Assembly: GCA_003242425.1 (NCBI GenBank)
Contig: QGUL01000067.1
Span: forward strand, 1-7,852
Source of the DNA: Pseudomonadota bacterium
Lineage (GTDB): Bacteria > Pseudomonadota > Gammaproteobacteria > Burkholderiales > SG8-39
Reading direction: 5' to 3'
Length of the DNA stretch: 7,852 nt
Shown here in pieces: positions 1 to 5,855 of the stretch. Made by a program: the position numbers and the translations under genes. Each line of letters opens with the position of its first letter. Positions within the stretch are counted from its first letter, which is position 1. The notes beneath the pieces were generated by a model, which saw only the letters and a list, made by a program, of their open reading frames with translations, had not been told where the DNA came from and searched no databases.

Positions 1-350
1 TGGCGGCGAACATCGTCTGGACCGGCGGCAGTTTGCTCTACCGCTCCCTGCGCGGCCTGATGGACGAGGCCATCCCCGGTCCGCAACGCGAGGCGATCGC
101 GAGCCTCCTCGAGGGCTATCGCGATCTGGGCGTGAGCTACCATGCCCTGCGCACACGGCAGGCGGCCGGCCGCTCTTTCGTGTCGGTCCACATCCTCGTG
201 CCGGGCGACTGGACGGTGAGCCGCGCGCACGATCTGGCCGAGGAAGTCGAGGGCCGCATCCGCGCCCTGGTGCCCAGCTGCTCCGTGGAAACGCATCTCG
301 AACCCATCGAGGACCCCAGTTCCTACGCCGACATTCCGCTCGACCGCTGA
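1..350 (+). CDS. Cation diffusion facilitator (CDF) family efflux protein, C-terminal fragment
   Basis: This is the 3' end of a gene that begins before the window; the reading frame is open from base 3 and stops with TGA at 348-350. About 115 residues are visible. The first part (AANIVWTGGSLLYRSLRGLM) resembles the end of the last transmembrane helix and the start of the cytoplasmic domain in CDF transporters. The remainder fits the CDF C-terminal dimerisation domain: an LRTR strand, a VSVHILVPGDW strand, an amphipathic AHDLAEEVEGRIR helix and an ETHLEPIED strand. CDF proteins are inner-membrane antiporters that export divalent metals such as Zn, Fe, Co, Cd or Mn. The metal-binding membrane helices lie outside the window, so the substrate cannot be assigned. 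A TTG at 33 opens an internal frame but is not a true start, because the homology continues upstream of it. Confidence 0.85.
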   Translation, partial: AANIVWTGGSLLYRSLRGLMDEAIPGPQREAIASLLEGYRDLGVSYHALRTRQAAGRSFVSVHILVPGDWTVSRAHDLAEEVEGRIRALVPSCSVETHLEPIEDPSSYADIPLDR

Positions 351-372
351 ACGGGTCTAAGTCGCGTCCTGG

Positions 373-404
373 ACGATCGGTCGTCAGGTAAGGGCCGGTT
401 TTTT
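373..404 (+). terminator. Possible weak intrinsic terminator after the CDF gene
   Basis: A run of six T (399-404) follows a stem that can form between TCGGTC (377-382) and GGCCGG (393-398), including two G-T pairs, with a 10-nt loop. A competing hairpin uses CCTG/ACGA (368-376, one bulged G) against TCGTCAGG (381-388), but it ends 10 nt before the T-run. The location, between the CDF stop and the oxidase operon, suits a terminator, but the stem is short. The two overlapping stems could also be coincidental. Confidence 0.4.
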
Positions 405-409
405 GCACG

Positions 410-437
410 GCGGCGAACGCACACCGCCGCAAGGAGG
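410..437 (+). promoter_or_regulatory. GC-rich hairpin abutting the Shine-Dalgarno site of cydA
   Basis: GCGGCG (410-415) and CGCCGC (425-430) can pair around a 9-nt loop, and the stem ends directly against the strong Shine-Dalgarno AAGGAGG at 431-437. The spacer to the ATG at 443 is 5 nt. The Shine-Dalgarno site fixes the start of cydA. Whether the hairpin affects translation is inference; GC-rich DNA makes such stems by chance. Confidence 0.45.
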
Positions 438-442
438 CCCGG

Positions 443-1831
443 ATGGAAGCCGATCCGCTGTTCCTGTCGCGCCTGCAGTTCGCCTTTCTGATCGTCTTCC
501 ACTTCCTGCTGCCGGCCTTCACCATCGGCCTCGCTTCCTACATCGCCGTGCTGGAGGGCGTGCATCTGTGGACGCGCAATCCGGTCTATCTGCGCCTGTC
601 CAATTTCTGGATCAGGATGTTCGCGGTGTCATTCGGCCTGGGCGTGGTCTCGGGCATCGTCATGCCGTTCCAGTTCGGCACCAACTGGAGCCGGTTTTCC
701 GAAGCGACGGCGAACGTCATCGCGCCGCTGATGGGCTACGAAGGCCTAATGGCCTTCTTCCTCGAAGCGGCGTTCCTCGGCGTGCTGCTCTTCGGCCGCA
801 AACTGGTGCCGGCCTGGGCGCATTTCGCCTCGGCGCTGATGGTCGCTTTCGGCACACTGCTGTCCGCGTTCTGGATTCTCGCCGCCAACAGCTGGATGCA
901 CACGCCCGCGGGTTTCGAGTACGCCGACGGCTTCGTGGTGACGGAATGGCTGGCGGTGATCTTCAACCCTTCCTTCCCCTACCGCTTCCTGCACACGGTG
1001 ACGGCGGTCTATCTCACCACCGCCTTCACCGTCATCGGCGTGGCGGCCTATCACCTGCTGCACGACCGGCACGTGGAGGAAAGCCGCATCATGCTGGTCA
1101 TGGGCTTCGGCCTCACGACCGTGCTCGCGCCGCTGCAGCTCGTGCTCGGCGACCTGCACGGCCTCAACACGCTCGAACATCAGCCGGCCAAGATCGCGGC
1201 GATGGAAGCGATCTGGGAAACGGGCCCCAGACAGCCGGCGGTGCTGTTCGCCATTCCGGACGAGGACGCCGAGATCAACCGCGCCGAGATCGCGATTCCG
1301 AATCTCGCCAGCCTCTATCTGACCCACGACATTTCGGGCGTGGTGCAGGGACTGAAGGACTTCAAGCCCGAAGACCGGCCGCCGGTGCTGCCGGTGTTCA
1401 TCGGCTTCCGCGTGATGGTGGCGATGTGGGCCGTGATGATGGGGCTGACGATCTGCGCCTGGTATCTGGGTATGCGCGGCGAGCTCCACAGGCGGCGCGG
1501 TTTCCTGCGCGCCTGCGTATGGGCGATTCCTTCGGGCTACATCGCCGTCACCGCGGGCTGGATCACGACCGAGGTGGGCAGGCAGCCCTGGGTGGTCTAC
1601 AACCTCATGCGCACCGCCGACGGTCTCACGCCTTCCATCGACGGCGGCGATGTGGCGGTGTCGCTCGCGCTCTACGCGCTGGTGTACGCGGTCATCTTCG
1701 GCGCGGGCTTCTACATTCTCGTCCGGCTCGCAAGACGCGGTCCGCACATGCCGGCCGAGGACCGCGGACCCAGATTGAGCGAGCGTCCCGCACGCCCGCT
1801 CTCCGCCGCCACCGAATCGGAGGCGCCATGA
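443..1831 (+). CDS. cydA: Cytochrome bd ubiquinol oxidase subunit I, CIO type with short Q-loop
   Basis: This 462-residue protein is the haem-carrying subunit of a bd-type terminal oxidase, which oxidises quinol and reduces oxygen to water in the inner membrane without pumping protons. By motif alignment with E. coli CydA the key residues are all present: H20 (haem b595/d region), E100 and E108, H184 and M325 (haem b558 ligands), the Q-loop residues K250 and E255, and E377 just before GRQPW (379-383). The Q-loop is short (about residues 236-315), without the long insertion of E. coli CydA. Its LGDLHGLNTLEHQPAK segment is typical of the cyanide-insensitive oxidase CioA branch, so cioA is an equally good name. 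Multiple hydrophobic helices are evident. The start is set by AAGGAGG 5 nt upstream. The stop overlaps the start of the subunit II gene by 4 nt, implying translational coupling. Cyanide resistance is family knowledge, not something visible here. Confidence 0.96.
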   Translation: MEADPLFLSRLQFAFLIVFHFLLPAFTIGLASYIAVLEGVHLWTRNPVYLRLSNFWIRMFAVSFGLGVVSGIVMPFQFGTNWSRFSEATANVIAPLMGYEGLMAFFLEAAFLGVLLFGRKLVPAWAHFASALMVAFGTLLSAFWILAANSWMHTPAGFEYADGFVVTEWLAVIFNPSFPYRFLHTVTAVYLTTAFTVIGVAAYHLLHDRHVEESRIMLVMGFGLTTVLAPLQLVLGDLHGLNTLEHQPAKIAAMEAIWETGPRQPAVLFAIPDEDAEINRAEIAIPNLASLYLTHDISGVVQGLKDFKPEDRPPVLPVFIGFRVMVAMWAVMMGLTICAWYLGMRGELHRRRGFLRACVWAIPSGYIAVTAGWITTEVGRQPWVVYNLMRTADGLTPSIDGGDVAVSLALYALVYAVIFGAGFYILVRLARRGPHMPAEDRGPRLSERPARPLSAATESEAP

Positions 1832-2832
1832 CCCTCGATCTCGTACCGCTGTGGACGGTGATCCTCGCCGTGGCGGTGTTCATGTACGTGCTGCTCGACG
1901 GCTTCGATCTCGGCGTGGGCATTCTCTTTCCCTTCGCGCCGGACGACGAGGCGCGCCTGCTGATGATGAATTCCGTGGCACCGGTCTGGGACGGCAACGA
2001 AACCTGGCTGATCCTCGGCGGCATCGGCCTGTTCGCCGCCTTTCCGGTGGCCTTCGCGATCATCATGCCGGCGCTGTACTTTCCCATCCTGCTGATGCTG
2101 CTGGGACTGCTCTTCCGCGGCGTGGCGTTCGAGTTCCGGCCCAACGCCCGGCGCAGCCGTCGCCATTGGGATCGCGCCTTCTTCCTCGGCTCGCTGGTCG
2201 CGACTTTCGCCCAGGGCTGCGTGCTCGGCCAGTATGTGCACGGCTTCCCGGTGCGCGACGGCCAATACGCCGGCGGCACGCTCGACTGGGTGAATCCCTT
2301 CGTGCTCGCCGTGGGCGTGGGGCTGGTGTTCGGCTACATGCTGCTCGGCGCGACCTGGCTGGTGATGAAGACCGAAGGCCCCTTGCAGGACTGGGCGCGC
2401 GGCAAGTCGCGGCTCGCGCTCGTCGGCGTGCTGGCCTTCATCACCATGGTAAGCGTCTGGACGCCTTTGCTGGAACCGCGCATCGCCGAACGCTGGTTCG
2501 CCTGGCCGAACATCGCCTTGCTCTCCCCCGTCCCGCTCGCCACGGTGGCGCTCGCCTGGCTGCTGTGGCGCTCGCTTGCACGCGGCGACGACTACCCGCC
2601 CTTCTTCTACGCCATGGGCCTGTTCGTGCTGTGCTATCTGGGCCTGGCGATCAGCCTCTTCCCCTATGTCGTGCCGCACAGCATCACCCTGGACGAGGCC
2701 GCGGCGCACCCCAACTCGCAGGCCTTCCTGCTGCTCGGCACACTCTTTCTGCTGCCGGTCGTGTTCGGCTATTTCGGCTGGTCCTACTGGGTGTTCCGCG
2801 GCAAAGTGCGCGCCGATATCGGCTATCACTAG
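1828..2832 (+). CDS. cydB: Cytochrome bd ubiquinol oxidase subunit II, CIO type
   Basis: This 334-residue polytopic membrane protein pairs with subunit I to form the bd oxidase heterodimer. Visible family features are the N-terminal helix ending in DGFDLGVG (residues 24-31), WDGNETWL (54-61), the GLLFRGVAFEFR helix end, and a hydrophobic C-terminal half ending in a YWVFRGKV segment. D27 and D55 match conserved acidic positions of CydB. The open frame extends upstream to about 403, but that part only reads through cydA in another frame. The real start is the ATG at 1828, in an ATGA overlap with the cydA stop, with GGAGG at 1819-1823. No small CydX- or CydS-like open frame follows; only 48 nt separate this stop from the next gene. 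An alternative symbol is cioB. Confidence 0.95.
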   Translation: MTLDLVPLWTVILAVAVFMYVLLDGFDLGVGILFPFAPDDEARLLMMNSVAPVWDGNETWLILGGIGLFAAFPVAFAIIMPALYFPILLMLLGLLFRGVAFEFRPNARRSRRHWDRAFFLGSLVATFAQGCVLGQYVHGFPVRDGQYAGGTLDWVNPFVLAVGVGLVFGYMLLGATWLVMKTEGPLQDWARGKSRLALVGVLAFITMVSVWTPLLEPRIAERWFAWPNIALLSPVPLATVALAWLLWRSLARGDDYPPFFYAMGLFVLCYLGLAISLFPYVVPHSITLDEAAAHPNSQAFLLLGTLFLLPVVFGYFGWSYWVFRGKVRADIGYH

Positions 2833-2880
2833 CGGCTGCTGGTAGCATTCGGGTCCCGATCACGCGCACCCGGAGCTGGC

Positions 2881-3720
2881 ATGGCCACATCCAACACCAC
2901 CCAGAACATGGCGGTGTTCTGCGATTTCGAGAACATCGCCCTCGGCGTACGCGACGCCAAGTACGACAAGTTCGACATCAACAAGGTACTCGAGCGCCTG
3001 CTGCTCAAGGGCAGCATCGTGGTGAAGAAAGCCTATTGCGACTGGGAACGCTACAAGGCCTTCAAGGCGGCGATGCACGAGGCCTCGTTCGAACTGATCG
3101 AGATCCCGCACGTGCGCCAGTCGGGCAAGAACTCCGCCGACATCCGCATGGTGGTGGATGCGCTCGATCTCTGCTACACCAAGTCGCACGTGCGCACCTT
3201 CGTGCTCATCACCGGCGACTCGGATTTCTCGCCGCTGGTGTCGAAGCTGCGCGAGAACGACAAGATCGTCATCGGCGTGGGCGTGAAGAAATCGACCTCC
3301 GACCTGCTCATCGCCAATTGCGACGAGTTCATCTACTACGACGATCTGGTGCGCGAGAAGGCGAAGCCCAAGGCGCGCAAGAAGCCGGCCAAGCAGAAGA
3401 GCGCAGCCAAGGACGAGCCGCCGCAGAACGGCGAGGCCGCCGCCCCCACGAAGGAAGAGGACAAGCGGCAGGAAGCGATCGATCTGGTCATGGAGACCGT
3501 CGAGGCGCTGTTCGCCGAGCGCGGCGAGGAGGAGAAGATCTGGGGCTCGATGGTCAAGCAGGCGCTCAAGCGACGCAAGCCGGGCTTCAATGAGTCCTAC
3601 TACGGCTTCCGCTCGTTCTCCAAACTGCTCGAGGAACTGCAGGCGCAGAAGCTGCTGGAACTGGAAGACGACGAGAAGTCGGGGGGCAAGATCATCCGCG
3701 GGTTCAATCCCGACTGGTAA
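2881..3720 (+). CDS. NYN-domain putative RNase with C-terminal LOTUS/OST-HTH-like domain
   Basis: This 279-residue, apparently cytoplasmic protein has no signal peptide or membrane segment. Residues about 10-157 form an NYN (PIN-like) nuclease domain. FCDFEN contains D15, E17 and N18; NSADIRMVVDAL contains D87 and D93; the ITGDSDFSPLV strand contains D113 and D115. These acidic residues are those expected to hold a divalent metal for RNA cleavage. Residues about 158-195 are a low-complexity linker, first Lys/Ala/Pro-rich, then acidic. Residues about 196-279 resemble the LOTUS/OST-HTH winged-helix fold, including the SYYGFRSFSKLLEEL helix and the final GG-KIIRGF strand, a likely RNA- or nucleic-acid-binding module. 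The start has GGAG at 2872-2875, 5 nt upstream; Met10 is a less likely alternative. The gene lies 48 nt behind cydB, so it may be co-transcribed, but a functional link to respiration is not shown. The family is widespread in bacteria, and its substrate is unknown here. Confidence 0.88.
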   Translation: MATSNTTQNMAVFCDFENIALGVRDAKYDKFDINKVLERLLLKGSIVVKKAYCDWERYKAFKAAMHEASFELIEIPHVRQSGKNSADIRMVVDALDLCYTKSHVRTFVLITGDSDFSPLVSKLRENDKIVIGVGVKKSTSDLLIANCDEFIYYDDLVREKAKPKARKKPAKQKSAAKDEPPQNGEAAAPTKEEDKRQEAIDLVMETVEALFAERGEEEKIWGSMVKQALKRRKPGFNESYYGFRSFSKLLEELQAQKLLELEDDEKSGGKIIRGFNPDW

Positions 3721-3753
3721 AAACGGCACGGCCCGCATCGCTGCGGGCCGTGC
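3719..3753. terminator. Hairpin terminator between convergent genes
   Basis: GCACGGCCCGCA (3726-3737) and TGCGGGCCGTGC (3742-3753) form a perfect 12-bp stem with the 4-nt loop TCGC. It lies directly after the NYN gene stop and 18 nt from the stop of the convergent tctA. Read on the minus strand, the stem is followed by CG and then five T (3723-3719), so it is a good intrinsic terminator for the leftward tctBA transcript. On the plus strand no T-run follows, so it would be weaker for the rightward operon. Its T-run overlaps the stop codon of the NYN gene. Confidence 0.85.
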
Positions 3754-3771
3754 ACCACGGAACCGACCGGC

Positions 3772-5271
3772 TTACTCCTGGAACGCTTCTTCGCGCTTCT
3801 TGCGGATAGCCGGCAACGCGATGGAGAGCATCAGCAGTACGGCGACCGCCAGCATGGCGGCGCTGATGGGCTTCTCCAGGAAGATCATCGGATCGCCGCG
3901 CGAAAGCAGCATGGCGCGGCGCAGATACTCTTCCATCATCGGCCCGAGGATGAAGCCGAGAATGAGCGGCGCCGGCTCGCACTCCAGTTTCGCGCAGACA
4001 TAGCCCAGCAATCCGAACAGCGCCATCAGATAGACGTTGAACTCGGTGTTGTTGAGCGTATACACGCCGATGCAGCAGAACATCAGGATCGCCGGATACA
4101 GCGCGCGGTAAGGCACGGTGAGCAGCTTGATCCACATGCCGATCAGCGGCAGGTTGAGGATCACCAGCATCAGGTTGCCCACCCACATACTGGCGATCAT
4201 GCCCCAGAACAGTTCGGGCCGCTCGTTCATCACCATCGGGCCCGGCACGATGCCCTTGAGGATCATCGCGCCGATCATCAGCGCCATCACCGGGTTGGAC
4301 GGGATGCCCAGCGTGAGCAGCGGGATGAACGAAGTCTGCGCGCCGGCGTTGTTGGCCGACTCGGGCGCCGCGACGCCGCGGATATCGCCCTCGCCGAAGT
4401 GCTTCGGCGGGCGGGCGAGTTTCTTCTCCATGGTGTAGGAGGCGAAGGAGGCGAGCAGCGAGCCCCCGCCCGGCAGGATGCCGAGCACCGAACCCAGGGC
4501 GGTGCCGCGCACGATGGAAGGCCAGGCCAGCTTGAGATCCTCCTTGGTCGGGAGGATGCGCGTTACCTTGGCGACGCTGACGTCGCGATGCTCGGTCCGC
4601 TCCAGGTTGACGACGATTTCGGCGATACCGAACAGCCCCATCGCGATCACGACGAAATCGATGTTCTCCGCGATTTCCGGAATGCCGAAATTGAAACGCG
4701 GCACGCCGGAGTTGACGTCGGTGCCGACCATGCCGAGCAGCAGCCCCAGCACGACCATGCAAAGCGCCTTGACGAAGGGACCGTGCGCCAGCACCACCGC
4801 GGCGACCAGACCCAGCACCATGAGCGAGAAGTACTCCGCGGGGCCGAACTTCAGCGCCAGCTCCGCAAGCGGCGGCGCGAACACGCCGATCACCAGCGTC
4901 GCTACGCAGCCGGCGAAGAAGGAGCTGATCGCGGCGATACCCAGGGCCGGACCGGCGCGGCCCATGCGCGCCATCTTGTAGCCGTCGATGGCTGTCACCA
5001 CCGAGGCCGATTCGCCGGGCAGGTTGACGAGGATCGCGGTGGTGGAGCCGCCGTACTGGGAGCCGTAGTAGATGCCGGCCAGCATGATCAGCGCCGCCAC
5101 GGGCGGCAGCGTGAAGGTGACCGGCAGCAGCATGGCGATGGTGGCCGTCGGCCCGAGGCCGGGCAGGACGCCGATCAGCGTGCCGAGCAGCACGCCGAAG
5201 AAACAGTAGAGCACGTTCTCGAACGAGAGCGCGACGTCGAAACCCAGGGCAAGGTTGGCAATGAGATCCAT
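3772..5271 (-). CDS. tctA: Tripartite tricarboxylate transporter, large permease subunit TctA
   Basis: This 499-residue polytopic inner-membrane protein is the large permease of a TTT-family secondary transporter, which imports tricarboxylates or related organic acids with a periplasmic binding protein. It is of usual length for the family. Visible family motifs are GVLPGLGPTATIAMLLP (34-50), the YGSQYGGSTTAILVNLPGE region (69-87), GILPGGG (264-270), APESANNA (302-309) and TLGIPSNPVMALM (320-332). The two GxLPGxG motifs, one in each half, fit an internally duplicated transporter fold. The C-terminus ends in a short charged tail. The start at 5271 has AGGAGG (5284-5279 on the minus strand) 7 nt upstream. 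It lies 18 nt behind tctB, so the two form an operon. The substrate cannot be told from sequence: citrate, tartrate, aromatic acids and others are handled by this family. Confidence 0.96.
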   Translation of the reverse strand: MDLIANLALGFDVALSFENVLYCFFGVLLGTLIGVLPGLGPTATIAMLLPVTFTLPPVAALIMLAGIYYGSQYGGSTTAILVNLPGESASVVTAIDGYKMARMGRAGPALGIAAISSFFAGCVATLVIGVFAPPLAELALKFGPAEYFSLMVLGLVAAVVLAHGPFVKALCMVVLGLLLGMVGTDVNSGVPRFNFGIPEIAENIDFVVIAMGLFGIAEIVVNLERTEHRDVSVAKVTRILPTKEDLKLAWPSIVRGTALGSVLGILPGGGSLLASFASYTMEKKLARPPKHFGEGDIRGVAAPESANNAGAQTSFIPLLTLGIPSNPVMALMIGAMILKGIVPGPMVMNERPELFWGMIASMWVGNLMLVILNLPLIGMWIKLLTVPYRALYPAILMFCCIGVYTLNNTEFNVYLMALFGLLGYVCAKLECEPAPLILGFILGPMMEEYLRRAMLLSRGDPMIFLEKPISAAMLAVAVLLMLSIALPAIRKKREEAFQE

Positions 5272-5289
5272 CGTGTTCCCTCCTCGATA

Positions 5290-5736
5290 TCAATGCCCCG
5301 GGTAGAGCTTGAAGGGCAGCCCCAGCCCGTAATGGAAAACGACTACCGAGAAAGCCGCCAGGCCGACGGCCAGCAAGGCCGCGTCACGCCATTTGAACTC
5401 GCTGTGCGCGATCGAGCTCACCACGATGAGCGCCAGCACCGCGGGAATCAGGCCGGCCGAACGCACCAGGAAGCCGAACAGACAGATGCCGACCAGTACG
5501 ATGGCGAGCGCCCCCAGCTTGAACTTCGGCACCTCCGGATCGCTGACCACCAGTGATTGTCCGAGCACGACCAGCCCGAGCACGGCGAGCAGGCCGCCCA
5601 GCAGGGTGGGGAAGTAGCCGGGGCCCATGCGGATCGCCGTACCCATCTCGTAGTTCTGGGCCACGAACGCGAAGCCCAGCCCGAAGGCGATAAACATCAG
5701 CCCCGCCCAGAAGTCCTTGGGCGATTTGATTTTCAC
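5290..5736 (-). CDS. tctB: Tripartite tricarboxylate transporter, small membrane subunit TctB
   Basis: This 148-residue protein has about four hydrophobic helices and is the small integral subunit that pairs with TctA. It carries the family-typical RMGPGYFP motif (residues 36-43) after the first helix, a variable cytoplasmic stretch around 63-75, and a C-terminal GLGLPFKLYPG segment (137-147). The frame stays open upstream to about 6024, but that extension is Arg/Gly-rich, lies over aroG and has no family resemblance. The chosen start is a GTG at 5736, preceded by a very strong GGAGGAGGAGA site. The protein then begins MKIKSPKDFWAGLMF, typical of TctB. No tctC gene precedes it; the neighbour upstream is DAHP synthase. 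Confidence 0.93.
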   Translation of the reverse strand: MKIKSPKDFWAGLMFIAFGLGFAFVAQNYEMGTAIRMGPGYFPTLLGGLLAVLGLVVLGQSLVVSDPEVPKFKLGALAIVLVGICLFGFLVRSAGLIPAVLALIVVSSIAHSEFKWRDAALLAVGLAAFSVVVFHYGLGLPFKLYPGH

Positions 5737-5740
5737 GGTT

Positions 5741-5751
5741 TCTCCTCCTCC
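5741..5751 (-). promoter_or_regulatory. Shine-Dalgarno site deciding the GTG start of tctB
   Basis: On the minus strand this reads GGAGGAGGAGA. Its AGGAGG core (5749-5744) lies 7 nt before the GTG at 5736. It decides a non-ATG start in an open frame that otherwise has no correctly placed start. Confidence 0.8.
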
Positions 5752-5839
5752 TTGTCCGAGTCGGATGCCGGCGGAACCGGGCCTCCCTGCCTTGCCGGGC
5801 ACGGCCTGCCGGCAGTCCGCCCGCCGGTTGCTTGGTATC

Positions 5840-5855
5840 GGCGCCGTACGGCGCC
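5840..5855 (-). terminator. 16-nt perfect palindrome directly after the aroG stop, possible weak terminator
   Basis: GGCGCCGTACGGCGCC is self-complementary and can fold as a 6-bp GC stem with a GTAC loop. It abuts the TGA of aroG (5858-5856). No T-run follows on the minus strand, so it is at best a weak intrinsic terminator or an RNA 3'-end stabiliser. It could also be a protein-binding palindrome in the aroG-tctB gap. No AT-rich -10 box for tctB is visible in that gap, so tctBA may be partly read from aroG. Confidence 0.35.

Noticed and set aside
403..2832. 809-codon open frame covering cydA and cydB on the plus strand
   Set aside because: Only the part from 1828 resembles CydB. The upstream 475 codons are an Arg/His-rich shadow of cydA in another frame, and a coupled ATG with GGAGG exists at 1828.
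1851..3593. 580-codon plus-strand open frame across cydB and the NYN gene
   Set aside because: It is Arg-rich with no family resemblance and overlaps two convincing genes in other frames; such frames are expected at high GC.
3704..5293. 529-codon minus-strand frame overlapping tctA
   Set aside because: It is a shadow of tctA in a different frame, Arg/Gly-rich with no motifs, while the tctA frame shows all family signatures.
4399..5556. 385-codon plus-strand frame antisense to tctA and tctB
   Set aside because: The composition is Asp/Gln/His/Arg-rich, typical of antisense frames of GC-rich genes; no start signal or domain is seen.
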